Notes: generated from the sequence alone by a model not told the origin. 19,164 nt of DNA from Saprospiraceae bacterium UBA2365 (GCA_002344345.1 DDTL01000091.1:1-19164), one strand, 5' to 3'. Positions 7,388 to 14,278 are shown, counted from the first letter of the stretch. Program-made: numbers and translations.

Positions 7388-7452
7388 GACAATTAATTAT
7401 GACAATTAATTCAGACAATTAATTCTGACAATTAATTCTGACAATTAATTAT
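7388..7452 (+). repeat. 13-bp tandem repeat x5
   Basis: GACAATTAATT recurs at 7388, 7401, 7414, 7427 and 7440, exactly 13 bases apart, with AT, CA, CT, CT and AT as the variable last two bases. The array ends 11 bases before the GxxExxY start codon, so changes in unit number would alter the leader or promoter spacing of that gene. Confidence 0.9.
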
Positions 7453-7463
7453 GATAAAAAGTA

Positions 7464-7883
7464 ATGAATATGAAACACGAAGACTTGACACATAAAATAA
7501 TTGGCTGTGCTATGAAAGTGCATAGCACATTGGGCAATGGATTTCAGGAAGTGATTTATCAGCGTGCAATGGCTATTGAAATGGAAAAACAGGGTTTGAA
7601 TTTTCAACGGGAAATGGAAATGAGTATTTTTTATGACGGAATTGATATAGGCACAAGGCGTGTTGATTTTTTTGTAGAAGATTTTGTAATGGTAGAACTA
7701 AAAGCTTTAATAAAATTGGAAGAGGTGCATTTGGCACAAGCCATGAATTATTGTCAAGCCTACAATTTACCTATTGGCTTACTGATAAATTTCGGTTCAA
7801 AAAGCTTGGAGTTTAAACGAGTGTATAACCTTAACCATCCCGAAAATAAAGACTACAAAAAAAGTAATCCTAAAATCCTCTAA
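7464..7883 (+). CDS. GxxExxY protein (PD-(D/E)XK-like)
   Basis: The 139-residue protein shows the family-defining motif GFQEVIY (G26, E29, Y32). It also has a PD-(D/E)XK-like core: D68 in RRVDFFV, then ELK at residues 78-80. The family is assigned to the PD-(D/E)XK nuclease superfamily, but its biological role is not established. It is common in Bacteroidota, often near short AT-rich repeats, as here. The start could also be the second Met (7470). The C-terminus runs into the downstream flank repeat (the codons of SNPKIL), showing that gene and flank are physically merged. It lies in the same direction as the restriction operon but is not coupled to hsdS. Confidence 0.85.
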   Translation: MNMKHEDLTHKIIGCAMKVHSTLGNGFQEVIYQRAMAIEMEKQGLNFQREMEMSIFYDGIDIGTRRVDFFVEDFVMVELKALIKLEEVHLAQAMNYCQAYNLPIGLLINFGSKSLEFKRVYNLNHPENKDYKKSNPKIL

Positions 7884-7907
7884 TCCAATGATTCTTAATT
7901 CAGACAT

Positions 7908-8183
7908 ATGAGAGAAAATAAAATCACTGTTAATAGTTCATCGTTTATAATCTTCAAAACCGAAGACGAAAGCGTATCGGTAGATGTACGTTTAGAAGAT
8001 GAAACGATTTGGCTTACACAAGACCAATTGGCAAATCTTTATGGCGTAGAACGTCCGGGCATTACGCAACATATTAAAAACATTTTTGACGAAGGCGAAT
8101 TGAACGAAAATTCAGTTAGTAAGAAATTCTTACGAACTGCCGCCGACGGCAAAAACTACGATACCAAACTGATTAGTGATTAG
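7908..8183 (+). pseudogene. RhuM family protein, N-terminal fragment
   Basis: About 86 residues match the N-terminal domain of the intact RhuM upstream: DETIWLTQDQLANLYGVERPGITQHIKNIFDEGELNENSVSKKF compared with ENIWLSQKMMGVLYDLNVRTI. The match ends at GKNYDTK, where the intact paralogue continues with the HYNLSAII helix. Instead, the sequence enters the heptamer array near 8170 and stops within it. No C-terminal RhuM sequence follows the array, the four-helix gene or the inverted heptamers, so about 250 residues are lost rather than merely interrupted. The fragment could still make a small protein, but it is best regarded as broken. Confidence 0.8.
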
Positions 8184-8260
8184 TGATTAGTGGTTAGTGA
8201 TTAGTGATTAGTGGTTAGTGGTTAGGGATTAGTTGTTAGGGATTAGTTGTTAGGGATTAG
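8171..8260 (+). repeat. Heptamer tandem array (GRTTAGT), about 13 units
   Basis: The whole stretch reads in steps of seven: GATTAGT x3, GGTTAGT, GATTAGT x2, GGTTAGT, GGTTAGG, then alternating GATTAGT and TGTTAGG, ending GATTAG. It begins where the broken RhuM gene loses homology and ends 13 bases before the four-helix-bundle start. It contains a 15-base sequence (ATTAGTGGTTAGTGG, 8207-8221) also present in the hsdS linker at 6694-6708. Confidence 0.9.
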
Positions 8261-8273
8261 AAATAAATGGAGT

Positions 8274-8639
8274 ATGAAAGAAAGTAATATTAGAAATAAG
8301 AGTTTTGCCTTTGCTATACGAATCGTAAAACTATATCAGTATTTATGTGAACACAAAAAAGAATTTGTATTAAGCAAACAATTATTACGTTCGGGTACAA
8401 GTGTTGGTGCAATGGTACGAGAAGCTGAACACGCTGAAACGAAAAAAGATTTTGTTCACAAAATGGCAATTGCACAAAAAGAAATAAATGAAACAATTTA
8501 TTGGTTAGAACTGATTGCAGCAACCGATTATATAGCAAAGAAAGAATTTGAAAGCCTGTACAACGATGCAGTAGAATTGATTAAAATTCTCACTACAATC
8601 ATTAAAAACACCAAACAAAACCTAATCACTAACCACTAA
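8274..8639 (+). CDS. Four-helix bundle protein (S23 / 23S rRNA intervening-sequence family)
   Basis: The 121-residue product matches the four-helix bundle family first described from 23S rRNA intervening sequences. It shows NKSFAFAIRIVKLYQYL, then LSKQLLRSGTSVGAMVREAEHAETKKDFVHKMAIAQKEINETIYWLELI, and a last helix ending in LTTIIKNTK. These proteins form small ring assemblies; some relatives (Avd) assist diversity-generating retroelements, but no reverse transcriptase is present here. I chose the ATG at 8274, because the in-frame TTG further upstream lies in the heptamer array. The stop codon and last residues (NLITNH) are encoded by the inverted heptamer flank, so gene and flank form one unit. 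Its role in this locus is unknown. Confidence 0.88.
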   Translation: MKESNIRNKSFAFAIRIVKLYQYLCEHKKEFVLSKQLLRSGTSVGAMVREAEHAETKKDFVHKMAIAQKEINETIYWLELIAATDYIAKKEFESLYNDAVELIKILTTIIKNTKQNLITNH

Positions 8640-8651
8640 AAACTAACCACT
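8622..8651 (-). repeat. Inverted heptamers before hsdR
   Basis: CTAATCACTAACCACTAA (8622-8639) is the exact reverse complement of TTAGTGGTTAGTGATTAG (8187-8204), giving an 18-bp perfect inverted repeat around the four-helix gene. Further inverted heptamers (CTAAAAA, CTAACCA) continue to the base before the hsdR ATG, so they also form the hsdR leader. Confidence 0.88.
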
Positions 8652-11600
8652 ATGTATAAAACCATAGCAGAATCAAATAACTTTATTGTACTTGATAAAT
8701 TCACCAAGTATTTTGAAGTAAATGAAGCACCTGCTGTTTATCAAACAGAAGCAGCATTGGAGAAGGAATTTATTCAAGACCTTATTAATCAAGGGTACGA
8801 AAATCCGATAAACCTAAATACACCAGAAGCGATGTTGGCGAATGTAAGAATGCAACTACAATCGCTTAACAATGTGGCATTTTCGGATGGAGAATGGATT
8901 CGTTTTGTTGAAGAGTATTTAGACAAGCCAAGCGATAACCTTGTAGAGAAAACAAGAAAAATTCACGACAACTATATCTACGATTTTGTTTTTGACGATG
9001 GGCATATCCAAAACATCTACCTGGTTGATAAAAAAAATATTACACGAAATAAAGTACAGGTAATTTCACAATTTGAACAAAAGGGAACAAATGCCAATCG
9101 TTATGATGTAACCATATTAGTAAATGGATTGCCCTTGGTTCAGGTCGAATTAAAAAAACGTGGAGTTGCTATCCGTGAAGCGTTTAATCAAGTTCACAGA
9201 TACTCAAAGGAAAGTTTTAATAGTAATAACTCGCTCTACAAATACATTCAGATTTTTGTCATTTCAAACGGTACTGACAGCCGATATTTTGCAAATACGG
9301 TTGAGCGAAACAAAAACAGTTTTGACTTTACCATGAATTGGGCGAAGGCTGACAATACTTTGATTAAAGACCTGAAAGATTTTACAGCTACCTTTTTTCA
9401 GAGAAAAACACTTTTAGAGGTTTTATTAAAGTATTCTGTTTTTGATACAAGCGATACGTTACTTGTAATGAGACCTTATCAAATTGCTGCAACAGAGAGG
9501 ATTTTATGGAAAATTGAAAGTTCGTATCTGGCAAAAAAATGGTCAACCAATGAAGGAGGCGGTTATATTTGGCACACAACAGGTTCGGGTAAAACACTTA
9601 CCAGTTTTAAAGCGGCACGTTTAGCAACCCAATTGGATTTTATTGATAAAGTATTCTTTGTAGTTGACCGTAAAGACTTGGACTTTCAAACCATGAAGGA
9701 ATATCAGCGTTTTTCTCCCGATAGTGTTAACGGTTCTGATAGTACAGCAGGTTTAAAGCGAAATATTGAAAAGGACGACAATAAAATTATAGTAACTACC
9801 ATACAAAAGCTCAATAACCTCATGAAAAGTGAGGGTGATTTAGCCATTTACCAAAAGCAAGTCGTTTTCATTTTTGATGAGTGCCATCGTTCGCAATTTG
9901 GAGAAGCCCAAAAGAATCTGAACAAGAAGTTTAAAAAGTTCTATCAATTCGGTTTTACAGGAACACCCATTTTTCCTCAAAATGCGTTAGGTGCTGAAAC
10001 TACTGCAAGTGTTTTCGGTCGTGAACTGCACTCTTATGTTATTACGGATGCTATTAGAGATGAAAAAGTTCTTAAATTCAAGGTTGATTATAATGATGTT
10101 CGTCCTCAGTTTAAGAGTATAGAAACTGAAATAGATGAGAAAAAATTAAGTGCTGCAGAAAACAAAAAAGCCTTGCTCCATCCTGCACGTATTGAAGAAA
10201 TTTCGCGATACATCTTACAGAATTTCAGGTATAAAACCCATCGATTACAAGGCAGTAACAAAGGCTTTAATGCCATGTTTGCCGTAAGTAGTGTTGATGC
10301 AGCCAAATGTTATTATGAGGAATTAAACAAGCTACAGAAAGAGAGTGACAAGCCATTAAAAATTGCAACAATTTTTTCCTTTGCTGCAAATGAAGAGCAA
10401 AGTGCAATAGGTGAAATAGTTGACGAGACTTTTGAACCTTCTGCAATGGATATTAGTGCCAAGGAGTTTTTAACTAAAGCTATCAATGACTATAACGCCA
10501 TTTTTAGAACCAGTTATGGAGTTGACAGCAATGAGTTTCAGAATTATTATCGTGACCTTGCCAAACGTGTAAAGAACAAAGAGATTGATTTAATCATTGT
10601 AGTTGGTATGTTCCTTACAGGTTTTGATGCGCCAACACTCAATACACTATTTGTTGACAAGAATTTGCGTTATCATGGATTAATTCAAGCCTTTTCACGC
10701 ACCAATCGTATTTATGATGCCACAAAAACTTTTGGGAATATTGTTACATTCCGTGATTTAGAAAAAGCAACCATTGACGCTATTACTCTTTTCGGAGACA
10801 GCAACACAAAGAATGTAGTTCTTGAAAAAAGCTACAAAGAATATTTAGAGGGTTTCACAGATATTGTTACAGGAGAAGCACGCAGAGGTTATGTTGAAGT
10901 AGTAAAAGAATTAAATGAGAAATTCCCTAATCCAGACAAAATTGTAAAAGAGAAAGACAAAAAGGAATTTGCAAAACTATTCGGAGAATATTTACGTATA
11001 GAAAACATACTCCAGAATTACGATGAATTTAACCACCTTAAAGCATTTCAAGCAATTGACATAAATAATCCTGATGCAATTGAAGAATTTAAAAAAACTC
11101 ATTTTGTGACAGATGAGGATATTGCCACAATGCAAAAAATTGAATTGCTCAAAGAAAGGACAGCTCAGGATTACCGTTCAACTTATAATGATATACGTGA
11201 TTGGTTAAGGCGTGAAAGATTTGGAAAAGAATCAGAGGAATCTAAAATAGATTGGGATGATGTAGTGTTTGAGGTTGACTTACTAAAATCGCAAGAAATA
11301 AACCTTGATTACATTCTTGAATTAATTTTTGAACATAACAAGAAGACAAAAGACAAAGATGCTTTAATTACGGAAATACGCAGGGTTATTCGTGCAAGTG
11401 TTGGTAATAGAGCAAAAGAAAGTTTAGTTGTTGATTTCATAAACGAAACTAACCTTGACACACTTCAAGACAAAGCAAATGTAATAGATTCATTTTTTGC
11501 TTTTGCTCAAAGCAAGCAGAAAGCGGAAGCGTTGGAATTAATCACAGAAGAAAATCTAAATATAGAGGAAGCAAAGCGTTATATATTGACTTCTTTAAGA

Positions 11601-11753
11601 CGTGAATATGCAAGTGAAAATGGAACAGAACTTAATGCACTTTTACCGAAAATGAGTCCTTTAAACCCTCAGTATTTGACTAAGAAGCAAAGTGTTTTTC
11701 AAAAGTTAGTTTCGTTTGTAGAGAAATTTAAGGGAGTTGGAGGACAATTATGA
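8652..11753 (+). CDS. hsdR: Type I restriction-modification system, restriction and translocase subunit R
   Basis: This is the ATP-dependent DNA translocase and nuclease that cuts unmodified DNA when bound to M2S. The 1033 residues are complete and of normal length. An N-terminal PD-(D/E)XK nuclease is visible (D152 in YDVTILV; E166 and K168 in QVELKKR). The helicase motor follows: Walker A GSGKT (311-315), DECH (409-412), FTGTP (435-439) and QAFSRTNR (679-686). The long helical C-terminal part binds the methylase core. No key residue is missing. It is not coupled to hsdS: two passenger modules lie between, and its ATG sits directly after inverted heptamers with no clear promoter, so its expression may depend on read-through or on those repeats. 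Confidence 0.97.
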   Translation: MYKTIAESNNFIVLDKFTKYFEVNEAPAVYQTEAALEKEFIQDLINQGYENPINLNTPEAMLANVRMQLQSLNNVAFSDGEWIRFVEEYLDKPSDNLVEKTRKIHDNYIYDFVFDDGHIQNIYLVDKKNITRNKVQVISQFEQKGTNANRYDVTILVNGLPLVQVELKKRGVAIREAFNQVHRYSKESFNSNNSLYKYIQIFVISNGTDSRYFANTVERNKNSFDFTMNWAKADNTLIKDLKDFTATFFQRKTLLEVLLKYSVFDTSDTLLVMRPYQIAATERILWKIESSYLAKKWSTNEGGGYIWHTTGSGKTLTSFKAARLATQLDFIDKVFFVVDRKDLDFQTMKEYQRFSPDSVNGSDSTAGLKRNIEKDDNKIIVTTIQKLNNLMKSEGDLAIYQKQVVFIFDECHRSQFGEAQKNLNKKFKKFYQFGFTGTPIFPQNALGAETTASVFGRELHSYVITDAIRDEKVLKFKVDYNDVRPQFKSIETEIDEKKLSAAENKKALLHPARIEEISRYILQNFRYKTHRLQGSNKGFNAMFAVSSVDAAKCYYEELNKLQKESDKPLKIATIFSFAANEEQSAIGEIVDETFEPSAMDISAKEFLTKAINDYNAIFRTSYGVDSNEFQNYYRDLAKRVKNKEIDLIIVVGMFLTGFDAPTLNTLFVDKNLRYHGLIQAFSRTNRIYDATKTFGNIVTFRDLEKATIDAITLFGDSNTKNVVLEKSYKEYLEGFTDIVTGEARRGYVEVVKELNEKFPNPDKIVKEKDKKEFAKLFGEYLRIENILQNYDEFNHLKAFQAIDINNPDAIEEFKKTHFVTDEDIATMQKIELLKERTAQDYRSTYNDIRDWLRRERFGKESEESKIDWDDVVFEVDLLKSQEINLDYILELIFEHNKKTKDKDALITEIRRVIRASVGNRAKESLVVDFINETNLDTLQDKANVIDSFFAFAQSKQKAEALELITEENLNIEEAKRYILTSLRREYASENGTELNALLPKMSPLNPQYLTKKQSVFQKLVSFVEKFKGVGGQL

Positions 11754-11760
11754 TAAAAGC

Positions 11761-11847
11761 CCACCCTATTTGCAAGCACATTGCCAAATCCCCACGTGCC
11801 AACGCTCCAACCAAAGCTTTGTCAAAGAGCTTACAAAGCCTACGTAC
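11761..11847. repeat. Flanking direct repeat, right copy
   Basis: This begins seven bases after the hsdR stop and contains CACGTGCCAACGCTCCAACC and AAAGCTTTGTCAAAGAGC. It aligns in direct orientation with 3109-3193. Between its end and attC-C (11848-11998) I see no convincing gene; a 64-codon frame there runs straight through the attC fold. Confidence 0.6.
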
Positions 11848-11998
11848 CGAGAGAAATTGTTTTAAAAAATTTGCCGACACTTAAAAAAATAAACAACGCT
11901 GACACACGAGCCGACAAAAAAGAAAGAAAGTAAAATGACAATGACACGGAAACTGAATAATGACAATGGTTTACAAGACTGGAAGACAGAACACCAGG

Positions 11999-12131
11999 CG
12001 GTAACAGGCGGTATATTTTATTGCCGGGATAGTGCGGGTTTCAGCGTTTCTGCATCTAATAAACTTTCGTGTAACGTGACAGGACAGTGCTTCGAAATCG
12101 GCAACAAAAACATACCGCCAAACCGTTAAGC
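11999..12131 (+). repeat. attC-like recombination site C
   Basis: The left end is CGGTAAC (11999-12005) and the right end is a perfect GTTAAGC core (12125-12131). The arms GGCGGTATATTTTATTGCCG (12007-12026) and CGGCAACAAAAACATACCGCC (12099-12119) pair with about four mismatches. The central segment is about 70 bases. The site reads in the same direction as sites A, B and D. Its left end is not complementary to the sequence following site B (GCTGGCAAC), so the 9-kb stretch between B and C does not look like one intact cassette. Confidence 0.7.
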
Positions 12132-12152
12132 TTCATACAAAAAAACATACTG

Positions 12153-12196
12153 CAAATATTAATATTTGTACCTAAATATGTATTTTTGGTACAAAT
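12153..12196 (+). promoter_or_regulatory. Operator-like palindromes and -7 element for the fic gene
   Basis: A perfect 16-bp palindrome CAAATATTAATATTTG lies at 12153-12168. A second perfect inverted repeat, ATTTGTACC (12164-12172) with GGTACAAAT (12188-12196), overlaps it. TATTTTTG (12181-12188), an exact TAnnTTTG element, sits between the arms of the second repeat and shares its last base with the right arm. No well-spaced -33 TTG was found. The arrangement suggests a promoter inside the cassette that is blocked by a dimeric regulator, possibly the Fic protein itself through its C-terminal winged-helix. Confidence 0.55.
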
Positions 12197-12205
12197 AAAA
12201 AGAAT

Positions 12206-13285
12206 ATGGGACAAAATGCACCACATTATCCACTTGAAAAACTACCACCTCTGAGAGAGAAGGTGGAAACCATTGAAATTCTTAGACAAACAAACAAATC
12301 CACAGCGGCACTTGCTGAGTTGAAAGGTATTGCCAAGACAATTCCTAATCAAGCAATACTGATGAATGCAATTGTTTTACAGGAAGCAAAAGACAGTTCT
12401 GAGATTGAAAATATTATTACAACACAAGACGAGCTATACAAAGCATTGACTGTTAATAAGACTCATGTTTCACCAGAGACCAAAGAAGTTGTTAATTATC
12501 GTAAAGCATTATTTCATGGATTTGACCTTGCTAAAAGTCAAGGATTTTTAAGGGTAAATGACATTGTAGGTATTCAACAAAAATTGGTTGACAATACAGC
12601 TGGGATCAGGAGCACGCCCGGAACTGTATTAAAAAATGACACTACCGGAGAAATAGTTTATACACCACCACAGGACAAAGCTGAAATACTTGATTTACTG
12701 ACAAATTTCATTAAACACTTTAACCAACAAGATGATTTATCTCCATTGATTAATTTGGCTGTTTTACATTATCAATTTGAGAGTATTCACCCTTTTTATG
12801 ACGGGAACGGGAGAACTGGTCGGATCTTAAACATTTTATATTTGATCCTTAACGAATTGATTGATGTTCCAATTTTAATTTTAAGCTCATACATAATTGC
12901 CAATAAACCAGAATACTACCGACTTCTGGATCAAACCAATCGGACCGGGAAATGGGAAGAATGGATATTGTTTATGCTTAAAGCAATTGAAATTACTTCA
13001 AAAAATACAATTTCGAGGATTATAAATATCAAAGACCAGCTTGATTCAACAATAATTAAAGTTCAGGAAAAATCTCCGAAAGTTTATAGAAAAGAACTTG
13101 TTGAATTACTTTTCGAACAACCATATTCAAAAATTGAGTTTGTAGTAAACAAGTTGGGAGTTGAAAGAAAAGCAGCTTCCCGGTATTTAAAAGAACTTGA
13201 AGATATCGGAATAGTAGCGTCTCAAAAAGTCGGAAGAGAGACTTTGTATATAAATAAAGAATTGATAGAAATACTGAAAAAATAA
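12206..13285 (+). CDS. Fic domain protein, class II, with winged-helix C-terminus
   Basis: The 359-residue protein carries the full Fic catalytic motif HPFYDGNGRTGR (H195 to R206), predicting transfer of AMP or a related group to a target protein. The inhibitory helix SSEIEN (residues 64-69, matching S/T-x3-E-G/N) lies before the Fic domain. It is therefore class II, self-inhibited within one chain, and needs no separate antitoxin. An N-terminal Fic_N-like region precedes it, and a winged-helix domain follows (about residues 285-350: KIEFVVNKLGVERKAASRYLKEL), suggesting DNA binding and self-regulation at the upstream palindromes. It is flanked by attC-C and attC-D, so it is an integron cassette carrying its own promoter. 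The target protein is unknown. Confidence 0.93.
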   Translation: MGQNAPHYPLEKLPPLREKVETIEILRQTNKSTAALAELKGIAKTIPNQAILMNAIVLQEAKDSSEIENIITTQDELYKALTVNKTHVSPETKEVVNYRKALFHGFDLAKSQGFLRVNDIVGIQQKLVDNTAGIRSTPGTVLKNDTTGEIVYTPPQDKAEILDLLTNFIKHFNQQDDLSPLINLAVLHYQFESIHPFYDGNGRTGRILNILYLILNELIDVPILILSSYIIANKPEYYRLLDQTNRTGKWEEWILFMLKAIEITSKNTISRIINIKDQLDSTIIKVQEKSPKVYRKELVELLFEQPYSKIEFVVNKLGVERKAASRYLKELEDIGIVASQKVGRETLYINKELIEILKK

Positions 13286-13294
13286 TGCACGAAA

Positions 13295-13390
13295 GCCTAA
13301 CAACAAGTAGGTTCAATGCCGGGGAAAGTTTTCTGTTATTCAGATAAAGAAGTGCATTTGCGGCACTGAACCTACTTGCAACCGTTATGC
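13295..13390 (+). repeat. attC recombination site D
   Basis: This is the clearest attC of the window: GCCTAAC (13295-13301, perfect RYYYAAC) and GTTATGC (13384-13390). Between them CAAGTAGGTTCAATGCCG (13304-13321) pairs with CGGCACTGAACCTACTTG (13361-13378), with one mismatch in 18. It begins ten bases after the fic stop codon and is 96 bp long. Its left end (GCCTAAC, complement GTTAGGC) agrees with the GTTAAGC at the start of the fic cassette except at one base. Confidence 0.85.
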
Positions 13391-13409
13391 CTAATGCTAA
13401 AAGACGACA

Positions 13410-13976
13410 ATGACAGTAACCTATGACAAATATTATCAGACAGAAAACTTATTCGGAGAACCATATCCCGAATTGATAGAGTTTTTTGCTGGATATCCTA
13501 ATAAAGGAAAATTGCTTGACTTAGGTTGTGGACAAGGAAGAGACGCTATCGCATTAGCCCGACTTGGTTATTCCGTAACAGGAATTGACAACTCACAAGT
13601 AGGTATTGACCAAATGAACCAAATAGGTCAAGTTGAAAATTTGAATTTGGTTGGACAAGTTGGCGACATTTATGCTTTTGACCGTTTTAACGAATTTGAT
13701 ATCATTCTTTTGGACAGTATGTTTCATTTCACCAAGAAAGACAAGGAAAAAGAAATTGGACTGATTAAGAAAATCATTTCGGATTTAAGAAATGGAAGTC
13801 TAATAGTTGTTTGTATTCAGGATACGGGTGACAAAGTTGAAATTCTCAACAAAGCAATAGACTTTGAAAAAAAACTAAAACGACTAACAGACAAGGACTT
13901 CAAGTATGTTTTTGAAGACAAAGACAGCGGACACAAATCTGAAACGGATTATAGAATGATAATAGTTGAAAAATGA
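13410..13976 (+). CDS. Class I SAM-dependent methyltransferase
   Basis: The 188-residue protein has the SAM-binding motif LLDLGCGQGRDAIALA (starting at residue 35) and the acidic residue ending strand two (D60 in VTGIDNS). A motif IV region follows (DIILLDSMFHF), and then the usual small-molecule methyltransferase fold. The N-terminus (YYQTENLFGEPYPELIEFF) and overall shape resemble TehB-like and thiopurine or tellurite-type methyltransferases. The substrate cannot be told from sequence. It starts 19 bases after the core of attC-D and ends ten bases before the next half site, so it is a single-gene cassette. Apart from the short leader no promoter is evident; expression may come from upstream. 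Confidence 0.88.
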   Translation: MTVTYDKYYQTENLFGEPYPELIEFFAGYPNKGKLLDLGCGQGRDAIALARLGYSVTGIDNSQVGIDQMNQIGQVENLNLVGQVGDIYAFDRFNEFDIILLDSMFHFTKKDKEKEIGLIKKIISDLRNGSLIVVCIQDTGDKVEILNKAIDFEKKLKRLTDKDFKYVFEDKDSGHKSETDYRMIIVEK

Positions 13977-13986
13977 AAGCACATAG

Positions 13987-14020
13987 GCCTAACAGCTAAG
14001 CGTTCGTCGTGCTTGCAAAC
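13987..14020 (+). repeat. attC half site E (left arm only)
   Basis: A perfect GCCTAAC (13987-13993) is followed by GCTAAGCGTTCGTCGTGC and TTGCAAAC, which should be the left arm of an attC. No complementary right arm follows; the sequence changes at about 14021 to TTGACC-rich DNA. The left end AGGCCTAAC is complementary, apart from one base, to GTTATGCCTA at the start of the methyltransferase cassette, supporting it as that cassette's own site. Confidence 0.6.
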
Positions 14021-14067
14021 TGTCTATTGACCAAGAATTGACGCCCCGGTTGACCGAACTTGACCCC
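14021..14067. other. TTGACC-rich fragment, possible IS end
   Basis: The motif TTGAC recurs four times in 45 bases (ATTGACCAAG, TTGACGCCCCGG, TTGACCGAAC, TTGACCCCCC), a pattern seen at ends of IS21-type elements. It directly follows the interrupted attC half site E, as if an element had inserted there and then been lost. Bases 14080-14167 encode a short open frame (MKGTIESEVITLTELIF) that I cannot assign. Confidence 0.35.
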
Positions 14068-14167
14068 CCTTAACGATATATGAAAGGAACCATTGAAAGT
14101 GAAGTGATTACATTAACAGAGTTGATTTTTGGACTGATGGACACGAGTCAAAATAGAAGAACAGTGG

Positions 14168-14199
14168 CTAACTGCTATGCGTTCGTCGTGCTTGCAGAC
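14168..14199 (+). repeat. Second attC-like half site
   Basis: CTAACTGCTATGCGTTCGTC and the following GTGCTTGCAGAC repeat the half site at 13987-14020 with few changes; the core GCTAWGCGTTCGTCGTGCTTGCARAC agrees at 24 of 26 bases, offset by 179. Again no right arm follows. It marks either a second, decayed cassette or a duplication made by the inserted element. Confidence 0.5.
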
Positions 14200-14230
14200 C
14201 AGACGATGGACCCCTTAGGTAAACACCAAC

Positions 14231-14257
14231 GGGGTGAACGCAGTCTTCACCCCTTTT
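14231..14257 (+). terminator. Possible intrinsic terminator
   Basis: GGGGTGAA (14231-14238) and TTCACCCC (14246-14253) form a perfect 8-bp stem with a 7-base loop, followed by TTTT. The T-tract is short, and no gene ends just upstream, so it may instead belong to the lost element. Confidence 0.4.
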
Positions 14258-14278
14258 CGATCCGTTCTTTAGATATTT

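Larger units (their letters stand above)
7351..7906 (+). mobile_element. Putative passenger module: GxxExxY gene between 41-bp direct repeats
   Basis: Bases 7351-7391 and 7866-7906 are the same length and agree at 34 of 41 positions. Both begin AATCCTA and both end TAATTCAGACA. They enclose only the 13-bp array and the GxxExxY gene. No transposase is present, so this is either a non-autonomous inserted unit or a recombination scar. Insertion is inferred from the symmetry and from its position between hsdS and hsdR. Confidence 0.45.

Noticed and set aside
7464..8639. Possible diversity-generating retroelement, because the four-helix protein is related to Avd
   Set aside because: There is no reverse transcriptase and no template/variable repeat pair with adenine-specific changes in the window.
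11935..12129. 64-codon open frame before the fic gene
   Set aside because: It reads through both arms of attC-C, so the frame is explained by the recombination site. No protein family is visible.
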